From positions 124,001 to 188,000 of the forward strand of contig NZ_PGTY01000003.1 of NCBI RefSeq assembly GCF_002797915.1: DNA of 64,000 nt. The letters run 5' to 3'. The first letter of the stretch is position 1, and each line of letters begins with the position of its first letter. A program made the position numbers and the translations under genes. This document shows, piece after piece, positions 55,890-63,377 of the stretch. This DNA comes from Yoonia maricola. Its GTDB lineage: Bacteria; Pseudomonadota; Alphaproteobacteria; Rhodobacterales; Rhodobacteraceae. Under the pieces are notes generated by a model. That model did no database searches. It saw only the letters and a list, made by a program, of their open reading frames with translations, and had not been told where the DNA came from.

Positions 55890-56670
55890 GATCGCGCGCG
55901 ACGGCGTCACACTGCATTATGAACGGCAAGGGCCGACAGACGGACCTGCGGTGATTTTTTCCAATTCGCTGGGGACAACGCTGCACCTGTGGGACCCGAT
56001 TCTACCCTATTTGCCTGATCACTTGCGCATCCTGCGTTACGATATGCGCGGACATGGCCAGTCCGAGGTGCCGGACGCGCCCTATACCATGGGGCAACTC
56101 ATCAGCGACGCAGAAGCCGTTTGCGATGCTGCAGAAGTTCGTGATGCGGTCTTTATCGGGCTTTCCGTGGGAGGCATGATAGGGCAAGGGCTAGCAGTGA
56201 AACGGGAAGATATCGTAAGGTCCTTGGTCTTGTCGAACACCGCCGCCAAGATCGGCAACCCGGCGTTTTGGCAAGAGCGCATTGACGCGGTTCAGCGCAA
56301 CGGCATGGGTCAAATGGCTGATCCGATTGTGAAACGCTGGTTCGGGCGTGACTTCTACGAAAGCCCTGCGATGGCCCCTTGGCAAGACATGTTGAGCCAA
56401 GCATCGGTTGAAGGCTATTGCGGTGTATGTACCGCGATCGCAGGCACCGACTTCTATACACCCACCAGCGGATTGCGCATTCCGACACTTGGGATTGCGG
56501 GATCAGAGGACGGCTCTACCCCGCCTGATCTGGTACGCGAGACGGTTGATCTGATCCCCGGATCACAATTCGTGCTGATGCGGCGGGCGGGCCATTTGCC
56601 TTGTGTGGAACAGCCAGAGGCCTTCGCTGGGCATCTGACAGCATTTCTTCAAAGCATTGGGCATCTTTAA
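55882..56670 (+). CDS. Alpha/beta hydrolase, 3-oxoadipate enol-lactonase-like
   Basis: 262 residues from ATG 55882. FSNSLGTTLHLWDPILPYL, RYDMRGHGQSE, the nucleophile GLSVGGMIGQGLA and AGHLPCVEQPEAF closely follow PcaD (3-oxoadipate enol-lactonase). No other pca genes are visible, so a PcaD role is possible but not supported by context. Last gene of the coupled run starting at 52230. Confidence 0.85.
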   Translation: MPEIARDGVTLHYERQGPTDGPAVIFSNSLGTTLHLWDPILPYLPDHLRILRYDMRGHGQSEVPDAPYTMGQLISDAEAVCDAAEVRDAVFIGLSVGGMIGQGLAVKREDIVRSLVLSNTAAKIGNPAFWQERIDAVQRNGMGQMADPIVKRWFGRDFYESPAMAPWQDMLSQASVEGYCGVCTAIAGTDFYTPTSGLRIPTLGIAGSEDGSTPPDLVRETVDLIPGSQFVLMRRAGHLPCVEQPEAFAGHLTAFLQSIGHL

Positions 56671-56677
56671 GCAGTAG

Positions 56678-56697
56678 GTAAAGTCGATCCACTTTAC
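56678..56697. repeat. Dispersed intergenic palindrome, copy 7 (diverged)
   Basis: Arms GTAAAGT (56678-56684) and ACTTTAC (56691-56697) around CGATCC. It keeps the GTAA/TTAC feet and a GATC core but has a shorter centre, and starts 8 bp after a stop codon as the other copies do. Confidence 0.55.
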
Positions 56698-56723
56698 GTC
56701 ACCGCCACACGGCGCTTGCAAAG

Positions 56724-56739
56724 TGAACCATTCGGTTTA
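56724..56739. promoter_or_regulatory. Possible operator before the MFS gene
   Basis: TGAACC (56724-56729), spacer ATTC, GGTTTA (56734-56739): inverted repeat with one mismatch, 12 bp before the ATG at 56751. The AACC-N4-GGTT layout is common for TetR-type repressors of efflux genes, but no such regulator lies adjacent. Confidence 0.35.
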
Positions 56740-56750
56740 ATCCTGCGCTG

Positions 56751-57968
56751 ATGAATAAACGTCTTGCTGTTACCTTTATCCTGATCTCAGTCATGCTGGA
56801 CAGTATGGGGATCGGGCTGATCATGCCCGTCATGCCTGATCTGATTCAAGAGGTCGAAGGCCAGGGCCTGGGGGCCGCGGCAGTCTGGGGCGGTGTTCTT
56901 GCAACTATTTTTGCGGCGATGCAGTTTTTGTTTGGACCGACGCTTGGCAGCCTTTCGGACCGATATGGACGCAGACCGGTCCTGATCATTTCGCTTGTCA
57001 TCATGGCCTTTGACTATGTTCTGATGGCACTGGCCCATACGATTTGGCTGTTGATCATCGCGCGGCTGATCGGCGGAATCACGGCTGCGACACAATCAAC
57101 ATCGGCGGCCTACATGGCGGATATTTCCGCGCCCGAAGAAAAAGCGGCCAACTTTGGCCTGATCGGAGCAGCCTTTGGGTTGGGGTTCGTGCTGGGGCCT
57201 TTGATCGGTGGTGCTTTGGCAGAATACGGGACGCGCGCGCCCTTTTGGGCTGCGGCGGCCCTTGCTGCGGCAAACGCCATCTTTGGTTACTTCGTGCTGC
57301 CCGAAACCGTGACTGACCGTATCCGCCGTCCCTTTGAATGGCGGCGCGCCAATCCGCTTGGCGCGTTCCGCAACATCGGGTCCCTGCCCGGTCTGAAACG
57401 GCTATTGCTGATCACCTTCGTCTATACGATCGCCTTTTTTGTCTACCCGGGCGTGTGGGCCTATTTCGGTGCCGAGCGGTTTGGCTGGGGGCCGGGTATG
57501 ATCGGGCTATCATTGGGGCTGTTCGGGATCGGCATTGCAATTGTGCAAGGCTTGCTGATCCGCCCGATCCTGAACCGGGTCGGAGAACGCAAGGCCGTGA
57601 TCCTTGGCTTATCGGTAGATGTGCTTGCCTTTGTGGCTCTTGGTTTCGTTGCCAACGGATGGGTCGCGCTGGCGTTGACACCGCTGACGGCACTGGGATC
57701 CATCGCTGGTCCGGCCCTTCAGGGGATCATGTCGCGCACGGCCTCTGACGACCAGCAGGGCGAATTGCAAGGCACCGTCACGTCGATCAACGCAGTGGCC
57801 ACGATTATCGCACCCTTGCTGGTCACACAAACATTCTGGTTCTTTACCAAAGACAGTGCAGCATTCTATTTGCCCGGTGCACCGTTTCTGCTGTCGGCCC
57901 TGCTGACCATCGGCTGTATCGCCGTCTTTATGCAAACCCCACGGCCAAAGCGCGCCCGCGCGACATAA
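56751..57968 (+). CDS. MFS efflux transporter, TetA-like
   Basis: 405 residues, about twelve transmembrane segments. Motif A LGSLSDRYGRRPVLIISL after segment 2, LIGGITAATQSTSAAYMADI (motif C region) and the preserved IMPVMPDLIQEV start resemble the tetracycline/H+ antiporter subfamily (DHA1). Actual substrates in marine bacteria are usually unknown. Downstream gene starts 73 bp later on the same strand. Confidence 0.87.
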   Translation: MNKRLAVTFILISVMLDSMGIGLIMPVMPDLIQEVEGQGLGAAAVWGGVLATIFAAMQFLFGPTLGSLSDRYGRRPVLIISLVIMAFDYVLMALAHTIWLLIIARLIGGITAATQSTSAAYMADISAPEEKAANFGLIGAAFGLGFVLGPLIGGALAEYGTRAPFWAAAALAAANAIFGYFVLPETVTDRIRRPFEWRRANPLGAFRNIGSLPGLKRLLLITFVYTIAFFVYPGVWAYFGAERFGWGPGMIGLSLGLFGIGIAIVQGLLIRPILNRVGERKAVILGLSVDVLAFVALGFVANGWVALALTPLTALGSIAGPALQGIMSRTASDDQQGELQGTVTSINAVATIIAPLLVTQTFWFFTKDSAAFYLPGAPFLLSALLTIGCIAVFMQTPRPKRARAT

Positions 57969-58041
57969 AGGACGTTTTCAGACTTGCATGGCCCCAACCC
58001 GCGCCGCAGTCTCACCTATACGACATGAACCAAGGACGACC

Positions 58042-59124
58042 ATGATGACGAAAATCAAAGCCGCCGTTTGCCGTGAATTTGGCGCACCGCTGACCATTGA
58101 GACGGTCACACTTGCAGCGCCCGCGATGGGCGAGGTCGAGGTGACGCTGAAGGCCTGCGCGATCTGCCATTCGGACATATCGTATATGGATGGCGCATGG
58201 GGTGGGACACTGCCTGCGGTGTACGGGCACGAGGCGGCGGGCCACATCAGTGCTGTAGGCACAGGCGTGCGCGATGTTGGCGTGGGCGATCCGGTCGTCG
58301 TGACATTGATCCGGGCATGCGGGACGTGCCCATCCTGCGCGGGCGGCAAACCTGTGGCCTGCGAAAGCGATATGGCAAGCGGGCCGATCATGGGCGCACA
58401 TGATGAACCGATGCATCAGGCAATGCAAACAGGCGGTTTTGCAGAAAGGGTTGTGGTTGATCAAAGTCAGGTCGTGAAGCTATCAGACGGGATCGCAATG
58501 GAGGCGGCATCACTGCTTGCTTGCGGTGTGATCACCGGCGTCGGTGCTGTGGTAAATGCGGCTGGCTTGCGTGCAGGGCAGGATGTTGTGGTAATTGGCG
58601 CAGGGGGCGTTGGGCTGAATGCGATCCAGGGCGCGCGGATTGCCGGGGCGCGGCGGATCATTGCGGTGGACATGTCGGAAGAAAAACTGGCGATTGCGCA
58701 AGAGTTTGGTGCAACTGACGGCGTACTTGCCACCGCAGAGAAACCATGGCGGCTGGCCAAAGCCGCGATGGGGCGCGGGGCTGATGCGGTCTTTGTCACC
58801 GTGGGGGCAATTCCCGCCTATGATACGGCGCCGCAGTATCTGGCCAACGGCGGTAAGGTGATCATGGTGGGCATGCCGCATTCCGGTGCCATGTCCAGCT
58901 ATGAACCGGTGATGCTGGCCGCGACAGGACAAGGCATGGTGGGATCAAAGATGGGCGATGTAGTGATCGCGCGGGATATTCCGTGGATGGTAGACCTTTA
59001 CGAGCAAGGGCGATTGAAGTTGGACGAACTGATTTCCGGGCGTTGGTCGCTGGAGCAGATCAACGAAGCGATTGAGGATACCAAAACCGGATCAGCCAAG
59101 CGCAATGTGATTGTGTTCGATTGA
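58042..59124 (+). CDS. Zinc-dependent alcohol dehydrogenase family protein
   Basis: 360 residues from ATG 58042 behind AAGGAC. Catalytic zinc ligands: Cys in ACAICHSD and His-Glu in YGHEAAGH; structural zinc cysteines CGTCPSCAGGKPVAC; NAD-binding GAGGVGLNAIQGA (about residues 178-190). Resembles the class III/S-(hydroxymethyl)glutathione dehydrogenase-like branch, but substrate is unknown. Confidence 0.87.
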   Translation: MMTKIKAAVCREFGAPLTIETVTLAAPAMGEVEVTLKACAICHSDISYMDGAWGGTLPAVYGHEAAGHISAVGTGVRDVGVGDPVVVTLIRACGTCPSCAGGKPVACESDMASGPIMGAHDEPMHQAMQTGGFAERVVVDQSQVVKLSDGIAMEAASLLACGVITGVGAVVNAAGLRAGQDVVVIGAGGVGLNAIQGARIAGARRIIAVDMSEEKLAIAQEFGATDGVLATAEKPWRLAKAAMGRGADAVFVTVGAIPAYDTAPQYLANGGKVIMVGMPHSGAMSSYEPVMLAATGQGMVGSKMGDVVIARDIPWMVDLYEQGRLKLDELISGRWSLEQINEAIEDTKTGSAKRNVIVFD

Positions 59125-59135
59125 CTGCGCGAAAG

Positions 59136-59161
59136 GTAAGGTGGATCATGATCCACCTTAC
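59136..59161. repeat. Dispersed intergenic palindrome, copy 6
   Basis: Perfect 26-bp palindrome, arm GTAAGGTGGATCA (59136-59148) and its complement, identical to copy 4. It lies 11 bp after a stop codon and 20 bp before the next start. Confidence 0.92.
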
Positions 59162-59181
59162 GATTTGGAAAGGCAGCCCTC

Positions 59182-60411
59182 ATGAAACTCGCCGATCTTG
59201 ATATCATTATCACTGCTCCGCCTGCCCCCGGCTGGGGCGGGCGCTATTGGATCATCCCAAAAGTGACGACCGACACTGGCGTTGTGGGCTACGGCGAATG
59301 CTATGCCTCTTCCATCGGCCCCGAGGCGATGAAGGCAGTGATCAACGACGTGTTTGAACGCCACATGGCCGGCGAAAACCCCGAGAACATCGAGTTGATG
59401 TTCCGCCGCATCTATTCCGCGGGCTTCACCCAACGCCCTGATCTAACAGTGATCGGCGCATGGTCCGGGCTTGAAATGGCCTGCTGGGACATTTTGGGCA
59501 AAGACCGCAACCGCCCCGTACATGCCCTGATCGGCGGGCGCATGAACGACCGCATCCGCGCCTATACCTACCTCTACCCCCGCCCCTCGCACCCGCTGCC
59601 TGATTTCTGGGCGAGCCCCGATATGGCCGCAGAGGTCGCGCTCGATATGGTCGAAAAGGGGTATACGGCGGTCAAATTCGACCCCGCGGGGCCTTACACC
59701 ATCCGCGGGGGGCACATGCCGTCGATGCATGATATCTCGCTGTCCACAGCCTTCTGCCAAGCGATCCGCGAGGCAGTGGGCGACCGGACTGATCTGCTCT
59801 TTGGCACGCATGGCCAATTCAGCACCGGGGGTGCGATCCGGCTGGGCAAGGCGCTCGAACCCTATAGCCCGCTTTGGTACGAAGAACCGATCCCACCAGA
59901 CAACGTGGCCGAGATGGCCAAGATTGCAGCCGCTGTCAGCATACCCATCGCCACCGGTGAACGCCTGACAACAAAAGCCGAGTTCGCGCCTGTTTTGCGG
60001 TCAGGTGCCGCCACCATTCTGCAACCTGCACTGGGACGATCCGGCGGCATTTGGGAAACAAAGAAGATCGCGGCGATGGCCGAGGTCTATAACGCGCAAA
60101 TGGCCCCGCATCTTTATGCAGGGCCCGTCGAATGGGCGGCAAACATTCAACTGGCGGCCTCGATCCCCAACATCCTGATGGCCGAAACGATTGAAACGCC
60201 GTTCCACAATGATCTGATCAAAGGCAGTATTACGGTCGAGGATGGCTATATCCCGGTCCCAACAGCGCCCGGCCTAGGGATTGACTTTGATGAGGAGCTC
60301 GCGCGGGCACATCCCTATGAGGGCGATGGGCTGCATCTGCAAATGCAGGAAGACCCCATTGGATATCATGATGTGAACAGCTTTGCTGGTGGCGCGCCGG
60401 TGAAGAGATAA
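59182..60411 (+). CDS. Mandelate racemase/muconate lactonizing enzyme family protein
   Basis: 409 residues, enolase superfamily. The barrel shows AVKFDPAGPYTIRGG (catalytic Lys on strand 2), LLFGTHGQFSTGGA, YEEPIPPDNVAEM and TGERLTTKAEF as metal/acid residues, and a C-terminal APHLYAGPVEWAAN His. It belongs to the sugar-acid dehydratase/mandelate racemase subgroup; I cannot name the sugar acid. The start has AAAGG-type leader after palindrome copy 6. Confidence 0.88.
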   Translation: MKLADLDIIITAPPAPGWGGRYWIIPKVTTDTGVVGYGECYASSIGPEAMKAVINDVFERHMAGENPENIELMFRRIYSAGFTQRPDLTVIGAWSGLEMACWDILGKDRNRPVHALIGGRMNDRIRAYTYLYPRPSHPLPDFWASPDMAAEVALDMVEKGYTAVKFDPAGPYTIRGGHMPSMHDISLSTAFCQAIREAVGDRTDLLFGTHGQFSTGGAIRLGKALEPYSPLWYEEPIPPDNVAEMAKIAAAVSIPIATGERLTTKAEFAPVLRSGAATILQPALGRSGGIWETKKIAAMAEVYNAQMAPHLYAGPVEWAANIQLAASIPNILMAETIETPFHNDLIKGSITVEDGYIPVPTAPGLGIDFDEELARAHPYEGDGLHLQMQEDPIGYHDVNSFAGGAPVKR

Positions 60412-60436
60412 ACCTTATGACATAAGGGCGCATCAA

Positions 60437-60841
60437 TTGACGGAATTTGAATGCATCGAACCCGATACCGATGAATATGCGGATTATGCGTCGCGGTTTG
60501 CGCAGTACAATCAAGACCACAGCGGCTGGCAGATGCAGACCTTCAGCATGGTCTTGCGTGACAAGGGCTGCATCATCGCCGGCGGGCGCGGTCATGTTTA
60601 CCTTGGCGCGCTTGAGGTGCGCGGATTGTGGGTCAATGACAGTTTGCGCGGCAAGCGCGTGGGATCTGGGCTTCTGGAGGCTATCGAACACGAAGCGCGC
60701 AATCGCGGTGCGACAAAAGCCATGCTTTACACCTACTCTTGGCAAGCAGAAGGTTTCTATCGGCGTCACGGCTACACAGAGTTTTCGCGGTTTGACTTCC
60801 CCGAAGGTCACTATCGGGTTGAGATGCAGAAATCGCTCTAG
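60437..60841 (+). CDS. GNAT-family N-acetyltransferase
   Basis: 134 residues starting from TTG 60437 (AAGGGCG 8 bp before); no ATG is available before the conserved core. Motif A VNDSLRGKRVGSGLLEAIEHEA and the C-terminal YSWQAEGFYRRHGYTEFSR are characteristic of GNAT enzymes. Substrate unknown. Starts 25 bp after the preceding gene. Confidence 0.82.
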   Translation: MTEFECIEPDTDEYADYASRFAQYNQDHSGWQMQTFSMVLRDKGCIIAGGRGHVYLGALEVRGLWVNDSLRGKRVGSGLLEAIEHEARNRGATKAMLYTYSWQAEGFYRRHGYTEFSRFDFPEGHYRVEMQKSL

Positions 60842-60955
60842 TCCGGACTGCGGGCTGCACCTTCGTGGATCGTGTGTAGCATCCGCTCCTGACCTCTTTC
60901 CAACAGCGGTCTCCTCTCGTATGGTTGAACTGCGTTCATCCAAGGTAGATATGAC

Positions 60956-61555
60956 ATGGCTACGAAAACCGAAATCCGGCGGCAGGAACTACGCGACAGT
61001 TTGATCATCATTGCCGAACGCACCATCGCGCAAACCGGCCTCAGCGCCCTACGCGCCCGCGATCTGGCCAAGGAAGCTGGATGCGCTGTCGGCGCTATCT
61101 ACAACGTCTTTGGTGATCTGACTGACCTAACGCTGGCGGTGAACGCGCGTACCTTCCACCGCTTGGGCGCGGACGTGGCTGAAGCCCTTGCCGACGCGCC
61201 CGAAGACCCGGTGGAACAGTTGGTCGTCATGGCGCAAGCCTATCACCGCTTTGCAGCTGACAACCACCTCAGCTGGCGCGCACTGTTTGATGTGGAACGT
61301 GCGCCGGGTGAAGCGGCACCTGATTGGTATTTGGCCGAGATGGGACAGCTCTTTGCCTATATCTCTGATCCGCTGGCGGTGATTTTCCCGGATCGGGACG
61401 GCGAAGAACTGGCGCTTTTAACCCGCGCGCTCTTCTCTTCGGTGCATGGCATTGTACTTTTGGGGCTGGACGAAGCCAGCGCAGGCGTCTCGACCGACAA
61501 TATCGACCGCATGATCGCCCTTGTTTTAAGGCAGTTCGCGGGCAATCCGAAATAA
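60956..61555 (+). CDS. TetR-family transcriptional regulator
   Basis: 199 residues. N-terminal helix-turn-helix (AERTIAQTGLSALRARDLAKEAG, then VGAIYNVFGDLTDLTLAVN) at about residues 20-62; the C-terminal half is a TetR_C ligand domain of the WHG type (ALFSSVHGIVLLGLDEA). Two matching operators flank the promoter of the next gene, so it very likely represses the PspA-like operon. Ligand may be a fatty acyl or membrane-stress signal (inference). Confidence 0.88.
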   Translation: MATKTEIRRQELRDSLIIIAERTIAQTGLSALRARDLAKEAGCAVGAIYNVFGDLTDLTLAVNARTFHRLGADVAEALADAPEDPVEQLVVMAQAYHRFAADNHLSWRALFDVERAPGEAAPDWYLAEMGQLFAYISDPLAVIFPDRDGEELALLTRALFSSVHGIVLLGLDEASAGVSTDNIDRMIALVLRQFAGNPK

Positions 61556-61557
61556 TT

Positions 61558-61570
61558 TGAACAATGTTCA
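61558..61570. promoter_or_regulatory. Operator 1 of the PspA-like operon
   Basis: TGAACAATGTTCA, perfect inverted repeat (TGAAC-AAT-GTTCA), 3 bp after the TetR stop. Same sequence as operator 2 except the central base; centres lie 57 bp apart. Confidence 0.75.
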
Positions 61571-61578
61571 TTTTTTCC

Positions 61579-61607
61579 TTGTAATATGAAATCGCATTCG
61601 CTATCTC
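61579..61607 (+). promoter_or_regulatory. Candidate promoter of the PspA-like operon
   Basis: Possible -35 TTGTAA (61579-61584) and -10 TATCTC (61602-61607) with a 17-bp spacer. Placed between the two operators, so repressor bound at 61615 would cover the transcription start. Confidence 0.4.
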
Positions 61608-61614
61608 TAATTCA

Positions 61615-61627
61615 TGAACAGTGTTCA
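61615..61627. promoter_or_regulatory. Operator 2 of the PspA-like operon
   Basis: TGAACAGTGTTCA, perfect inverted repeat (TGAAC-AGT-GTTCA), 27 bp before the ATG at 61654. Confidence 0.75.
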
Positions 61628-61653
61628 CTCACTGAAATGAAACGGAGACAACG

Positions 61654-62334
61654 ATGTTCAAAACACTTGCCACACTGATCAACGGTCAGAACGCCCGCGC
61701 TGAAGACCGGGTCCGCGATGCCTTTGCGATCGAGCTGATCGACCAAAAAATCCGCGAGAGCGAGAACAGCTTGCGCGCCGCCAAAGCGACCCTTGCCAGC
61801 CTGATCCAGCGTCAGCGGTCCGAGGAAAAGCAGCACGCGGCCCTGAAGACCCGCATCAGCGACCTGACCAAACGCGCCAAGGATGCGCTGGACAATGACC
61901 GCGACGACATGGCGGCAGAGGCCGCTCGCGCGATTGCCAATATGGAAAACGAACTGACAGTCCGCACCGAAACGCTCGACCGTTTGGAGCATAAGGTCAT
62001 GCGCCTGCGCACATCCATCGAAAGCGGCCATCGCCGAATCATCGACCTGAAACAAGGTGCCATTCAGGCCCGTGCGGTGCGCCGCGAACAGAATATTCAG
62101 GTGCAGATGGTCAAAACCGGCGTTCAAAACGGCAGTGTCGAAGAGGCCGAAGAACTGATCAACCGCGTTCTTGGCAAAGACGACCCGTTTGAACGGACCG
62201 AGATCCTGGCCGAGATCAACAGCGATCTGGATGGCGACAGCCTGACCAACCGCATGGCCGACGCAGGCTTTGGCGACGCGACACGGTCGACGGCAGATGA
62301 TGTCCTCGCCCGCCTGAAATCAACCAAGAAATAA
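61654..62334 (+). CDS. PspA/IM30-family membrane-stress protein
   Basis: 226 residues, nearly all helical coiled coil (ESENSLRAAKATLASLIQRQ, KTRISDLTKRAKDALDNDRD, AEAARAIANMENEL), as in PspA/IM30/Vipp1, which assemble on stressed inner membranes. The N-terminal MFKTLATLINGQNARAED resembles helix alpha-0/1. No PspB/C/F partners are present; instead YiaA-like, PlsC-like and CdsA-like genes follow. Under control of the TetR operators. Confidence 0.8.
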   Translation: MFKTLATLINGQNARAEDRVRDAFAIELIDQKIRESENSLRAAKATLASLIQRQRSEEKQHAALKTRISDLTKRAKDALDNDRDDMAAEAARAIANMENELTVRTETLDRLEHKVMRLRTSIESGHRRIIDLKQGAIQARAVRREQNIQVQMVKTGVQNGSVEEAEELINRVLGKDDPFERTEILAEINSDLDGDSLTNRMADAGFGDATRSTADDVLARLKSTKK

Positions 62335-62370
62335 TCACCCCTCCTCCCCTACTCCTGAAAGGATAATCCA

Positions 62371-62649
62371 ATGTTAAATAAGAATTCCGACAACGGCCTG
62401 ATCATGTTCGTCAACCTGCTGGGTGTAGGTGTTTCCTACGGTATGCTTGCCTTGTCGCTGTACCTGTCACCAGATGTGCCGCTATCGACCAAAGGGTTCT
62501 GGGCCATCTCGGTCATGATGCTGACCCTGTCACTGGTGAACTTCGTCAAATACCGCTTCGACGAACGTATGTCAGAGGATCGCATCCAACGCCTTGAAGC
62601 CGCCAAAAACGAAAAACTGCTTGAGGATTATGTCGGCGAACCCCTCTGA
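62371..62649 (+). CDS. YiaA/YiaB-family inner-membrane protein
   Basis: 92 residues. Two transmembrane helices (FVNLLGVGVSYGMLALSLYL and FWAISVMMLTLSLVNFVKY) linked by LSPDVPLSTKG, the layout of YiaA/YiaB proteins, then a charged coiled-coil tail (DERMSEDRIQRLEAAKNEKL). AAAGGA precedes the ATG. Likely a small stress-linked membrane partner of the upstream PspA-like protein (inference). Confidence 0.75.
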   Translation: MLNKNSDNGLIMFVNLLGVGVSYGMLALSLYLSPDVPLSTKGFWAISVMMLTLSLVNFVKYRFDERMSEDRIQRLEAAKNEKLLEDYVGEPL

Positions 62650-62669
62650 TAGCCTGATATAATTGCCCT

Positions 62670-62696
62670 GCCCCTCTCCCCGGGGGTGGGGCTTTT
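62670..62696 (+). terminator. Intrinsic terminator after the YiaA-like gene
   Basis: GCCCC-TCT-CCCC (62670-62681) against GGGGG-T-GGGGC (62682-62692), then TTTT. It may separate the stress genes from the following lipid genes or allow partial read-through. Confidence 0.7.
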
Positions 62697-62735
62697 CCCT
62701 TTTCAAACGCCCCACCCTTCGTCAAAGTCAGTCCC

Positions 62736-63377
62736 ATGAAGTTCTTGCGTCAGTTTGCAGCCCGGATTTTTGGGCAATCCATCCGTATCTTTGCCCGCGC
62801 GATCACCGCCGTGCGTGCCGACTGGAAAGGGATCGAACCGGTTCCGCGCCAGCGCGTCTATTTCGCCAACCACACCAGTAACGCCGATATGCCGATGATC
62901 TGGTCGGTCCTGCCCCCCGCGATGCGGCGCACCGTCCGCCCGGTCGCCGCGGCGGACTATTGGCTGAAAAACAAAGTGCGCGCCTTTGTCGGGCCCGAGG
63001 TTTTCAACTGCGTGTTGGTCGACCGCCGCCCAGAGGTCAAAGACAAGCCGATGGACAAGATCATTGCGGCCCTCGACGAAGGCTCGTCGCTGATCATTTT
63101 CCCCGAAGGCAACCGTAACATGACCGACGACCCACTGCTGCCGTTCAAAGCGGGGCTCTATAACATGGGCGTGGCCCGGCCAGAGGTTGATCTGGTGCCC
63201 ACATGGGTCGCCAACCTGACCGAGATTATGCCCAAGGGCGAAATCATCCCCCTGCCGCTGATCTGCACGGTGACCTTCGGCGAACCGATCCACGTGCGCG
63301 AGGGCGAAAGCAAAGATGACTTTCTGAGACGCGCCTCAGATGCCTTGCTGGCCCAGCGCCCAGAGGTGCGGACATGA
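62736..63377 (+). CDS. 1-acyl-sn-glycerol-3-phosphate acyltransferase-like protein
   Basis: 213 residues. The HX4D acyltransferase motif is NHTSNADMPMIW (His46, Asp51) and the glycerophosphate-binding FPEGNRN follows at about residue 126. PlsC-type enzymes acylate lysophosphatidate. Compared with housekeeping PlsC the protein is short and sits beside a CdsA-like gene (ATGA overlap), suggesting a dedicated phospholipid route. Confidence 0.87.
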   Translation: MKFLRQFAARIFGQSIRIFARAITAVRADWKGIEPVPRQRVYFANHTSNADMPMIWSVLPPAMRRTVRPVAAADYWLKNKVRAFVGPEVFNCVLVDRRPEVKDKPMDKIIAALDEGSSLIIFPEGNRNMTDDPLLPFKAGLYNMGVARPEVDLVPTWVANLTEIMPKGEIIPLPLICTVTFGEPIHVREGESKDDFLRRASDALLAQRPEVRT

